NCBI GenBank assembly: GCA_035342095.1
Contig: DAOQWL010000004.1
Coordinates: 60,584 to 124,583, forward strand
DNA length: 64,000 nucleotides
From: PLanc-01 sp035342095
Lineage (GTDB): Bacteria; Planctomycetota; Phycisphaerae; Sedimentisphaerales; Anaerobacaceae
Direction: 5' to 3'
Below, piece after piece: positions 17,804-26,600 of this stretch. Within the stretch, counting starts at the first letter, position 1; each line of letters opens with the position of its first letter. Below the pieces are notes generated by a model, which was not told the origin of the DNA, did not search any database, and worked only from the letters and a program-made list of their open reading frames with translations. Made by a program: the position numbers and the translations under genes.

Positions 17804-18650
17804 TTCGGTTCGCTTTGATCCTGCTGCCGAAGATACTGTGAATCATGAGGTCGAGCCGGGAGATGACCTCCATCATGCTGGGGGGGCGTTCCGCCGGGTC
17901 CTCCTTGACGCAGTCCATGACCAGCTTCGAAACGCCGACGGGCAACTGGCTCTTGAGTTCGTGCGGAGCGGGGCATTTCGGGGGTGCATAGGCGACGAGG
18001 CCGTCTTTGCTCTTCTTGGGGATCAGGGTCGGCACGTTCTTGCCCGTCAAGGCCCAGTACATCGTGGCGCCCAGGTTGAAGATATCCGTCTTGGGACCGA
18101 GGGTCTTGCGACGGACCTGTTCGGGCGCGATGTAGTCCGGCGTCCCCTGAATCCGCGATTTGACGGTCCCGATCGGGCAACTCTGACCGAGGTCGATGAT
18201 CTTGATCGTGCCGGTCTTGTTGATCAGGATGTTGTTGGGCTTCATGTCGCAGTGGATGTAGCCCTGCTGGTGCATGGCGTTCAGGCCGGTGGCCACCATG
18301 CGGAAAACGAGCAGCACGTCCCCCAGGCTCAGCGTGGTGCTCTCCTCGAGCGTCTTGCCCTCGAAGTGTTCCATGGACAGCAGGAGTTCGCGGACTCGGA
18401 ACATGCTGCGGATCTTCTGGAGCTTGTAGCATTTCCGGACGTACGGATGGTCGATCTTCTTGGCGACCTGGTACTCCAGTTCCGTCTGCTCGAAGAAACG
18501 AGTGTCCTCCGGCTTCTCGTAGGTCAGGCGCTTCAGTGCGACGACACTGCCGTCCTCCTCATCGGTTGCCAGGTAGATCGTGCTGCGAGCACCGTTGCCG
18601 ATCCGCCTGATAATCGTGAACCCCCCGACACTAAGAATGTCCTTGGCCAT
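17772..18650 (-). CDS. Compact cytoplasmic Ser/Thr protein kinase
   Basis: A 292-residue kinase domain with no membrane segment. The glycine loop is IGNGARST (18-25), the ATP lysine K40 in VALK, the catalytic loop HCDMKPNN (133-140) and the metal motif DLG (153-155), followed by GTPDYIAPEQ. Cys134 replaces the usual arginine (HCD instead of HRD), and DLG replaces DFG, so it may not need activation-loop phosphorylation. The C-terminus is basic and Asn/Ser-rich. It overlaps the downstream phosphatase gene. Targets are unknown. Confidence 0.88.
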   Translation of the reverse strand: MAKDILSVGGFTIIRRIGNGARSTIYLATDEEDGSVVALKRLTYEKPEDTRFFEQTELEYQVAKKIDHPYVRKCYKLQKIRSMFRVRELLLSMEHFEGKTLEESTTLSLGDVLLVFRMVATGLNAMHQQGYIHCDMKPNNILINKTGTIKIIDLGQSCPIGTVKSRIQGTPDYIAPEQVRRKTLGPKTDIFNLGATMYWALTGKNVPTLIPKKSKDGLVAYAPPKCPAPHELKSQLPVGVSKLVMDCVKEDPAERPPSMMEVISRLDLMIHSIFGSRIKANRNASSNHRSSQ

Positions 18651-18907
18651 GTAGCACTAACCCACGAATCCGAAATCCGACACGACAATACTCTCCGCAG
18701 ACGCACGTAATGATGCGCCGTGGTCCGTCCGTGTTCCTGAGATTCCACGCCGGAACCCCGCGCGGAGTCCTCTGCGATCCGTCTGACAAGGGCGACAACC
18801 CCTCTCCTTGTCTGCACAGAATGCGTAAACTCACCAATTTAATGGGCGAGACACCCTGTGTCCAGCACAGCCCCTTCTTTTTCTCTATCGGCCGGCACAG
18901 ATAAATC

Positions 18908-18936
18908 TTGACAAAGTTGGCAAAATCTGTTGTATG
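18908..18936 (+). promoter_or_regulatory. Likely promoter of tRNA-Asn
   Basis: Perfect TTGACA (18908-18913), 17-base spacer, weak -10 TGTATG (18931-18936), about 70 bases before the tRNA. Confidence 0.5.
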
Positions 18937-19005
18937 TAGCGTATCTCCGACGATAATTGCCGGAGCATCGGGTGTCGTCCCGATGGTTGTCTGGCTCGGG
19001 TATGT

Positions 19006-19077
19006 TCCCCGATAGCTCAATGGCAGAGCGAGCGGCTGTTAACCGCTAGGTTGTAGGTTCGAGCCCTACTCGGGGAG
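19006..19077 (+). tRNA. tRNA-Asn (anticodon GTT)
   Basis: A 72-base cloverleaf can be drawn by hand: acceptor TCCCCGA (19006-19012) with TCGGGGA (19070-19076); D stem GCTC/GAGC; anticodon stem AGCGG/CCGCT around loop CTGTTAA, with anticodon GTT at 19038-19040; T stem GTAGG/CCTAC with loop TTCGAGC; discriminator G. The CCA end is not encoded. Confidence 0.97.
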
Positions 19078-19753
19078 TTCTTTCACACCGGCACCCGATC
19101 GGAGGCTGTCTGTCGATCGGCAAATCCCTCCTCCAGGGCGCTGGCGGTCTGCGCCGCCTTTGCGTGACCCCCACAAGTCGTGTTGTGTCCCGGCCGTCCA
19201 TGGCTGTGCCGGACCCGTTCTTCCCTGGGGTGGCCTGCCAGGTGACGATGACTCGTCCGCCCAGGTGCTTGATGCCGGCTCGCGATTCACAGTCTTTTTT
19301 GCGAAACCACCGTCATGGGGTTGACATTTATTGGATGTGTGGGTAAAATGCGGATTATCAGTGGATTGGGATGCTAGGATAAAAAATGTTGCCTGAATGT
19401 TTTTGGACTTGACAGTATTGGGTAAAAGTGGTAAGCTCGGATACTTAGGAAGAGTTGCAATAGTGCAGGAAATTGGATCTCGGCGCCGGGACGTTCGTGG
19501 GGTGTGAGGCCCGGCTTCGCAGGGATAGTGAGTGAGGAGCTGTGAGGTTGGGTGATTTCGGCTCTTTGTGTCTCACACAGTTGCCAAGGGATGGGTCCGG
19601 AAAGGGCGGTGTTTGCAGGGATTCCATCTGAGGCAGCAAGCTCTCAGACAACCTGGTGAGTTGGCTTCAGCCGAACACAGGAGCGCAGTCGCGTCAGGGT
19701 GGTGAACAGTGGGTTTCTCCAGGACGCGGGATGGTTCGAGTAGGGGGGTAATG
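19078..19753. other. Long non-coding stretch with promoter and leader of the surface-assembly cluster
   Basis: No credible gene. The left half up to 19400 shows nothing clear. From the promoter at 19409 a leader of about 310 bases runs to the first secreted-protein gene. I could not match the leader to a known riboswitch. Confidence 0.5.
19409..19437 (+). promoter_or_regulatory. Sigma-70-type promoter of the secretin cluster
   Basis: TTGACA (19409-19414), 17-base spacer, TAAGCT (19432-19437). The same architecture (TTGACA-N17-TAAAGT) recurs at 21486 in this cluster, and TTGACA-N17-TAAGCT recurs at 46204. Confidence 0.65.
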
Positions 19754-19755
19754 AC

Positions 19756-20217
19756 ATGCGATTCTGGGCGAAGACGAGTGTGATCTTTGCGATGTGTTTC
19801 GTGATGACGCAAGGGGCGAAGGCCATCGATTGGTCCGAGCCTTTTGTTGCCGTCAAGATCCCTTCTGGTTCATCGTTGTACTTGGGCGAGGCTCTGGAGT
19901 CCGGCAGCAGTCCGATGGTGGCCAAGGTGATGGCGCGTGTGGTGGCCAATTGCCCGTTTCGCGTTCTGGCTTCCTTCGAGGGGCTTCGGCATGAAGTCCT
20001 CAACGTGGCGATCTCGCCCAAGGACATGGTGGTGGTCATCAACGGCAAACGGGTTCCCGTCGGAAAGGAACGTGTGCCGATCGCGTCGGACGGGCCGACG
20101 CCGCGCAATGGAGTGGTTGTTCCGATCGAGATGCAGGTTGGAGTCAAGACAATACAGCCCTACCCGGCGGGGCGATACCGTGGAGCCCTGATCATTACGG
20201 TTACCCCGGGCTCCTGA
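19756..20217 (+). CDS. Small secreted beta-rich protein, possible surface subunit 1
   Basis: A 153-residue protein of unknown function with a signal peptide (MRFWAKTSVIFAMC...GAKA). The mature part (about 130 residues) alternates short hydrophobic strands and ends RYRGALIITVTPGS; a closing beta-strand of this kind is common in Ig-like fimbrial and spore-coat-U-type subunits. The ATG at 19756 follows GGGGGG at SD distance. Together with the 150-residue protein downstream, the chaperone-like protein and the secretin, it could be an exported or polymerising subunit (inference). No family is recognised with confidence. Confidence 0.7.
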   Translation: MRFWAKTSVIFAMCFVMTQGAKAIDWSEPFVAVKIPSGSSLYLGEALESGSSPMVAKVMARVVANCPFRVLASFEGLRHEVLNVAISPKDMVVVINGKRVPVGKERVPIASDGPTPRNGVVVPIEMQVGVKTIQPYPAGRYRGALIITVTPGS

Positions 20218-20674
20218 TTCGGAGAGGGTGATGAAGCCGGGCGTCGCCGGCAGTTTTCTGTCGGGTCGCTATTATCTGGTTATTTCGATTGCCCAGGACC
20301 TACGGAAAGGTGCGATCCCAAGCATAGCCCCCCTCGGCAAGGGACAGGGGAGAAAGGAGGTAAGGTGATGACATGAGGTTCTCGCAGACCCCAGATGGTT
20401 TGCGAGGCGCCTGGAGGGATGGCCCTCTCTTTGGGCGAAAAGAGAATGTCAAATGCCAAGTGGGAATGAAAATCGCAGGTCAAATCCACAATTGTGAAGG
20501 GCCGCAGCCTCCCGGATCACGAGCGGGCAGATCTGGGGAAGCTGTTATTCAGGTGGTCATGCCCGCTGCAACGCGGTCCGGCCAAAGCGTTGTCCGGACG
20601 CGGTAACTGGGTGTAGCTCCAGCAGGCCCTATCGGCCAAATCGGAGCGAGGGTTAAGTTAGAAAGGAAGTAAAG
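20218..20674. other. Intergenic stretch between the two small secreted proteins
   Basis: About 457 bases without a convincing gene. A short GCCGG/CCGGC hairpin followed by TTTT near 20232-20254 could be a weak terminator for the first gene. A strong ribosome site (AAAGGAGG near 20354) leads only to a three-codon ORF and then the doubtful ORF at 20373. Confidence 0.4.
20373..20606 (+). CDS. Doubtful small ORF (77 aa)
   Basis: Begins MRFSQTPDGL after AAAGGAGG and an ATGACATGA overlap. The context GGTGATGACATGAGGTTCT resembles the start of the 19756 gene (GGTAATGACATGCGATTCT), so it might be a decayed duplicate of that start. The product has no signal peptide, no recognisable fold and atypical composition. 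Probably not translated into a stable protein. Confidence 0.2.
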   Translation: MRFSQTPDGLRGAWRDGPLFGRKENVKCQVGMKIAGQIHNCEGPQPPGSRAGRSGEAVIQVVMPAATRSGQSVVRTR

Positions 20675-21127
20675 ATGAAGAAGGCATTGTTCGCAGTCGC
20701 AGCAGTGGCTCTGCTGGCCGTATCGGTGCAAGCGGGCGAGATCAAGACGCATTCGTGGCCGTGCACTCTGACCCCGGTCGAGATCTGCACCATTCCGGTT
20801 GTGATGGATGTTGGTTACTGGGTTAGCATCACCAACCAGAACGCGAAGATCACGCTGTCTCAGGTCAGCATTCACGAGTACAAGGGCTGCGCCACGCTGA
20901 AGGTGAAGACCAATACCCAGGTCCAGCTCTCGGCCACGATCACCAAGAACGGCACCGTTGGCGGCAACTACAGCACCTGGATCGAAGGCGACTCTGTGGT
21001 CCCCATGGGCTCCAAGGACGTGCAGGTCTGCGCGAAGATCACGGACGCTGATCTGTCCGGCGTTGCCGGCGGCAGCAAGGGCGTGCAGGTTGCTACCGTG
21101 ACGATTTGGGTTGTCCCGACGTCGTGA
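20675..21127 (+). CDS. Small secreted beta-rich protein, possible surface subunit 2
   Basis: A 150-residue protein. GAAAGGAAG precedes ATG 20675; a standard signal peptide (MKKALFAVAAVALLAVSVQA) leaves a mature protein of about 130 residues with four Cys, many Val/Thr strands and a final strand VATVTIWVVPTS. Size and C-terminal strand resemble the product of 19756, though the rest differs. It is followed by a 12-bp hairpin at 21237. I do not recognise the family; a subunit exported or assembled by the downstream chaperone-like protein and secretin is the simplest reading (inference). Confidence 0.75.
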   Translation: MKKALFAVAAVALLAVSVQAGEIKTHSWPCTLTPVEICTIPVVMDVGYWVSITNQNAKITLSQVSIHEYKGCATLKVKTNTQVQLSATITKNGTVGGNYSTWIEGDSVVPMGSKDVQVCAKITDADLSGVAGGSKGVQVATVTIWVVPTS

Positions 21128-21236
21128 TTGGGTTGACTGAATCGCAGCTCCGTCGGGTGGACACGAGGTTGTTTCCTGACCGTTGCTGAAAGGTGATTCC
21201 AGCAGCAGTGTCCTCGCGACTGAGCGATGGAACACC

Positions 21237-21276
21237 AAGGGGAGAGCTAGAGACGCCAGTTTCCAGCTCTCCCCTT
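21237..21276 (+). terminator. Hairpin after small secreted protein 2
   Basis: Perfect 12-bp stem AAGGGGAGAGCT / AGCTCTCCCCTT with a 16-base loop, 110 bases after the stop at 21127. The following CTCTATT is only weakly T-rich. Confidence 0.65.
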
Positions 21277-21485
21277 CTCTATTGGGCCAGGCGACAGGAG
21301 GGGGCCATGGTCGGTCGGCGTCCTCCGCCCCGACCCTCCTGGCAGTGCGCGTGGGACATCGGGACCGACTGTCGTCTCGCAGTCCCATAAAACAAGCAGC
21401 GAGAATCCGGTTGATAATCGGACCAGCACGTCCATGCGGCGCCGCCAAATAGTCCACCAAAATAGGATTGCAGGGTAATTTGGGC

Positions 21486-21514
21486 TTGACAAAATAGGTG
21501 TGTTCTGGTAAAGT
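21486..21514 (+). promoter_or_regulatory. Promoter of the chaperone-like/secretin unit
   Basis: TTGACA (21486-21491), 17-base spacer, TAAAGT (21509-21514); predicts a leader of about 230 bases before ATG 21754. Confidence 0.6.
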
Positions 21515-21753
21515 GGGTAACATCATATGTGGGGCTTTCGTCAGAGCATCATGACGGCTCTGATCAGGAGGCGGCACCATGGGTTGGGGGTGTCTCGCAG
21601 AAATCGCCAGAAACGGGGCAAGTACCTTCTCTGGATTGCCGAAGAGACCGCAGAAACGGCATTGGGCTGACATCAGGTATTCTGTGTCTCGGGGGCAGGG
21701 ATCAAGGAATCTACGAGAGCTGGAGTAGTCAAATGGTGTATGGAGAAGAATCA

Positions 21754-23502
21754 ATGCGAGCGGAGCGAAATCTCCAGGTGTGCCGGACAGGGCGCCAAGC
21801 GGGCCTGACCGGCAGGTCCTGGGGTAGAATCATCGTCATGGCGGCGGTCATCCTCTCGACCGGAGGGTCCGCCTTTGCCGACTTTCTCATTCAGCCAATT
21901 ACCATCAGGAAGCAGGTCTACCCGGGCAGATCCGTCGCCCTCGACTTCAAGGTCGAGAACCTCACCAGAGATTCGACCGAACATGTGTTCTTGCGACTGG
22001 GCGAATTGACGCAGGACCCCAATGGCGTCTGGACCGAAGTCGATCCGAACAATCGCCAAGGCTTGGACATGTCGAAGCTGCGGAGCTGCAGGAGCTGGCT
22101 GAACTGTCCCGTCGCCGACGTGGTGGTGGATCCCTACCAGTCGGTTCCGGTCCCCATGGTCGCCAGCATCCCCGGCGGCACGCGAGGCTTCTACTTCGCC
22201 GTGCTGATTGCCGAGACCGCACCTCGCCAGATGGAACTCGACGGCGCCGCCGCCCTGGTCGGACTGCGGTACGTGGTCCCGGTCATTCTGGAAGTGCAGG
22301 GCGTTCCGTTGCAGCACCAGGTCACGCTGACGGACCTGGACCTGACCTTCCGCAAGGCGACCTTGGACAGGCCCACCTCCGCGGTGATCGCCTCGATGAG
22401 CATCGCGAACAACGGCGGCACCTACTCGCGTCTGAAGGGCTTGTTGCGCATATTCCAGGAATCCGGCGGCAATTGGAAGAGGATTGCCGATTTGACGCTT
22501 CCCGAATGCGGCATCATCCCGAGTGTTTCGCTCAATCTCAAGCAGGATCTCGGGACGCTGCTGCCGAGCGGCAAGTACCGGATGGAAGGCTACCTGTACG
22601 TGGACGGGCGCCGGGGCAGTGCGGTTCAGAAGGAGATCGACTTCGAGGGCGACAATCGCATCGTCGATCCGCGGACCATCGCACCGATCGCAGTGGACAA
22701 GGACAACCTGTTGATCGACGTCGTCCCCGGCGGCAATCGCAGCGGGTCCGTCATGTTGACGAACGAGTCGGAAGACCCGGTGACGGTGGCCGTGGAGCTG
22801 ACGCTGCCGCCACACATGCGAGGCGCCAACAGCGGCCGCAACGTCCGCGGCGACAGTCTCGACTGTTCCCAGTGGGTGATCGTGATGCCCGAGGAGCTTA
22901 CGCTCCCTCGCTACGGCCGGCGAGGCGTGAACCTGCTCGTGAAGATGCCCGCCACGGCCACGGACCACTCGAACTACTATGGCACGCTGCGACTGCACGC
23001 GACGCATGACGACGGCTCGCCGGCGGGAATGAGGACCGTCAATATCTGCTTGACCAACCCGAAGGCGGAACGGACGAACTACCTCGACCCGATGGAGTTC
23101 AACCTGTCCCAAGCGGGGCCCGGGCGCTACATCGCGACGTCCTTCTTCAACAATGGCGGCGTGACCCACGTCTGGCCCAGGTGCCGCGGCGTTTTGACCG
23201 GGGCCGGCGACAACAAATACAAGCAGTTCCTTATGGAATCCGCCGGCCAGCCGGGGATCCAGTTGCCCTTCGAGAAGCGGCAGTTCTCGGGCGTGCTGGA
23301 TTTGTCCGATATCCCGCTGGGGGTCTATCGCCTGACCGCGGTTCTGGAGTACTCGAACAGCCCAAACACGCCGGCAACCGAGAGTGCCCAGAACCAGATT
23401 CTCGTCGAGGTGTATGAGCAGGACGGGCAGAAATCGGCGAGAATCGCAGAGTGGACCCAGGCGCCGGACGGGAAGGTCGGACGAACGATCATCAAGTTGT
23501 AG
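21754..23502 (+). CDS. Large secreted chaperone-like beta-sandwich protein
   Basis: A 582-residue exported protein. ATG 21754 follows GGAGAAG at good distance and begins a long signal region ending GGSAFA. The N-terminal module (about 45-190; FLIQPITIRKQVYPGRSVAL..., then a strand pattern ending GFYFAVLIAE) resembles the Ig/PapD-like fold seen in pilus chaperones and in the DUF916 part of WxL-interacting proteins; two or three more beta-sandwich modules follow (about 200-320, 330-450, 460-560). It is far longer than a normal PapD chaperone (about 230 residues). Placed between small secreted beta proteins and a secretin, it may hold or organise exported subunits (inference). No usher gene is present. 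Confidence 0.7.
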   Translation: MRAERNLQVCRTGRQAGLTGRSWGRIIVMAAVILSTGGSAFADFLIQPITIRKQVYPGRSVALDFKVENLTRDSTEHVFLRLGELTQDPNGVWTEVDPNNRQGLDMSKLRSCRSWLNCPVADVVVDPYQSVPVPMVASIPGGTRGFYFAVLIAETAPRQMELDGAAALVGLRYVVPVILEVQGVPLQHQVTLTDLDLTFRKATLDRPTSAVIASMSIANNGGTYSRLKGLLRIFQESGGNWKRIADLTLPECGIIPSVSLNLKQDLGTLLPSGKYRMEGYLYVDGRRGSAVQKEIDFEGDNRIVDPRTIAPIAVDKDNLLIDVVPGGNRSGSVMLTNESEDPVTVAVELTLPPHMRGANSGRNVRGDSLDCSQWVIVMPEELTLPRYGRRGVNLLVKMPATATDHSNYYGTLRLHATHDDGSPAGMRTVNICLTNPKAERTNYLDPMEFNLSQAGPGRYIATSFFNNGGVTHVWPRCRGVLTGAGDNKYKQFLMESAGQPGIQLPFEKRQFSGVLDLSDIPLGVYRLTAVLEYSNSPNTPATESAQNQILVEVYEQDGQKSARIAEWTQAPDGKVGRTIIKL

Positions 23503-23615
23503 GATGTTTGTAGCATACGGCAGGGGAGGTTTTTGCTAAAGCAGGGCGCGGGATTGCCGATACAGGTGAAGCCGTCGGACGGCGTAGTAGCGGCTGCAGA
23601 AAGGGACCTTAACCT

Positions 23616-26600
23616 ATGGCCAGGAGACATGTCGGTACACTACCTTTAGGCGGGATGATTGCCCTGTGTGCGATCCTACTGGTCGCGCCGGAGGCCCGCA
23701 GCCAGGTCAGCGTGAGAAAGAAGATGTTCACCATCTCGGGCAAGACAGGCCTGGCGGATGTGACATTACAGGTCTCTCCCGGCGCGAAGACCGTCCAGAC
23801 GGATGCGGACGGCGCTTTCAGCATCGAGGTCGAGGTCGGCTGGTCCGGCAAGATCACGCCCACGAAGACCGGGTACATGTTCGATCCGGTGGAGCGGAGC
23901 TATGCCACGAGGGTCACGGCGAACCTGGTCGACCAGGACTTCACGCCGGAGCGGCTGAAGTTCACGATCGCCGGGTCCGTGGGGATGCCGGGCATCTCCC
24001 TGAACGGCTTTCCCACCGACGTGGTCAGCGACGACAAAGGTCGCTACTCAGTTACGGTCGATTACGGCTGGAGTGGAACCGTTGCGCCCGTGCTGACCGG
24101 CTATCGTTTCGAGCCCGAGAGCCGGGCCTACCCCGAGGTGACCAAAAGCAGTCCCCAGGACGACTACAAGCCCGTCAAGCTGACCTTCATCATCTCCGGG
24201 TCGGTCGGCAAGCCGGGAATCCCTGTCAAGGTCACGCCCAGCAGTGCCCAAGTGGTCTCCGGCGCGGACGGCCTGTATCGCGTCGAGGTCCCCTATGCCT
24301 GGAGCGGCAGCATCACGCCGCAGAAGGACGGTCACCTGTTCGACCCCAACGGCCGCACGTATACGAGCGTCGTCGCGAGCCAGTCCAACGAGGATTACAG
24401 CGTCCAGGTTCTGTCCTATGTGATTTCCGGCTCCGTCGGCCAGGCCGGCGTGGCCCTCAAGGGGTTCCCCGAGGACATCGTGAGCGACGAGAACGGCTAC
24501 TACAGCGTCTCGGTCGAGCACGGGTGGTCTTCAACGATCACGCCCGAGAAGCCGGGCTGGAAGTTCAACCCGCCGTCCAGAGACTACAAGTCGGTGACCG
24601 CGGCGCACGAGAACGACAACTTCGAAGCGAGCGAGGTGTACCTGACGATCGAAGGCGAGACCGGCACCCCCGAGGCAAGTGTGGTGGGCTTCCCCACGGG
24701 TCCCCTGACCAGCGACAAACAGGGTCGCTACACCGCGAAGGTCTCGTACGGCTGGACCGGCACCATCGTTCCGCAGAAAGACGGCTATCTCTTCGATCCG
24801 CCGCAGCGGGATTACGCCGCCGGCATCACGGCGGATCAATTGAGACAGAATTTCAAGGCAGAGAAGATCTACCATGAGATCTCCGGAAATGTACGCCTGC
24901 CCGGCGTCACCCTGAAAGGGACTGCGGGATTCCCCGCCGGCGTCGTCTCAAAGGCGGATGGGTCTTACACCGCCAAGGTCGAGTGGAACTGGAAGGGAAA
25001 GGTGACCCCGACGAAGCCCGGGTTCATGTTCGAACCCGCGGAACGGGAATACCTGGCGGTGGACATCCCGCAATTGAACCAGGATTATACCGCGCGGACC
25101 ATCCAGCACGCGATCTCCGGCAAGATTCTCGACAAGAAAAACAACCCGATCCCGGGCGTGCCTGTCACCGCCGAGGGCAACTTCCCGGTTGAACCGACCG
25201 TGACGGACACGGACGGCGCCTTCGTGCTCGAGGTGGACCACGGTTGGAAGGGCAAAGTCACGGCCAAGCTGGACGGCTGGATCTTCACCCCGGCCGTGAA
25301 ATCGTTCGAAGCGTCGCCGGTGACCGGTCCGGTCACTATCGCGACGATTACGGGCGAGATCAAGATGCTCACCCTCTCGGGCGTCATCAAGTACGATCCG
25401 AAGACGCCGATCGTGGGCGTGAAAGCCATCGCGGAGCCGAACGACGGCACCGTGTCGGGCATGACGGACGCCTCGGGTCGGTACAATGTCAAGGTGCCCT
25501 ACGGCTGGAGCGGCGCGCTGAGCTTCGCGCACCCGGAGTTCATCATCGATGCGAACTACAACTACACGAATGTGATGGAGGACTTCGACGAATCCGCCCC
25601 GAAGAGGCCGGTGCCGCCGATTCCGGATAGGACCACGACTCCGGACAGGACCACGACTCCGGACAGGACCACGGCTCCGGACAGGACCACGGCTCCGGAC
25701 AGAACCACGGCTCCGGACAGAACCACGACACAAGGCCCAGGCACGGCGGGGACGGACACCGATGTGTTGATGCGCAAACTGGCGGAGGTCCGAAGGGAGC
25801 AGGAGACTCTGATGAAGTCGCCGCTCGATGCGGCCAACCAGACCCGCCTGTTGGAACTGGTTCGCCAGGAGGCGTTCATCAGCCAGATCATTGAGGGTCG
25901 CGGCACTTCGCCGACCCCGGTGATCGACGGGCAGAAGCCTGTCCGGTCCGCAGAGGGCATGCCGAAGCTGCACAGCGCTCTCGGGGAGCTTGCTCGCCGG
26001 ACGAATACGAGAATCGCCGTCGATCTGACGGTGAAGGACGAGCCCACTACGGTTGGCGTCGACAGCGTGACGGGGCAGTCCGTCGAGCAGGGTCTCCAGC
26101 AGATCCTCGATGGGGTCGCCAAGAAGAAGTACAAGTTCCGCATCCAGCCCGACAACACGTATCTGGTCTACTATCCGCTGAGCACCATGTACATGGCCGA
26201 TACGAAGATCGTGGACGCCCTGGCCACCATTACCACCGAAGTGGGCGTCCCGATCATCTGCGACCCCAACGTGGTCCTGAATACGACGGCCAGCTATACC
26301 GATGTGCCGCTGGAAGAGGCTTTGGAGATGATCCTGACGGGTACGCCGTACTCCTTCAAGAGAATCGGGAACTACTACCTGGTCGGCGACAACCGTCCCA
26401 CGAGCAACTCCTTCCACCACCTGATGGTGACTCGCTACATGCAGCTCAACAACACGACGCCAACGCGGATGAAGAACCTCCTGGCCGACCAGTACAAGCG
26501 TTACGTCCAGGCCGAGGCTCCCAATGAGCAAGATCCGAACGATCAGGGCCATCTGCTCACGATCACCGCGCCGGCCGAGATTGCGGACAGGATCGTGGAG

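Larger units (their letters stand above)
21128..21753. other. Intergenic stretch: terminator, promoter and leader
   Basis: No gene is supported. It holds the hairpin at 21237-21276, the promoter at 21486-21514 and a leader of about 230 bases before the chaperone-like gene. An in-frame extension of that gene back to 21529 exists but has no signal peptide at its start. Confidence 0.5.

Noticed and set aside
20480..20670. Cyclic-di-GMP (GEMM) riboswitch before the second small secreted protein
   Set aside because: Some GC-rich pairing and a GGTAAC run were seen, but the conserved CACGCACAG and ACGCAAAGCC blocks are missing.
25626..25733. CRISPR-like periodic repeat
   Set aside because: The period is 18 bases with no unique spacers, in frame inside the secretin gene; it encodes a peptide linker.
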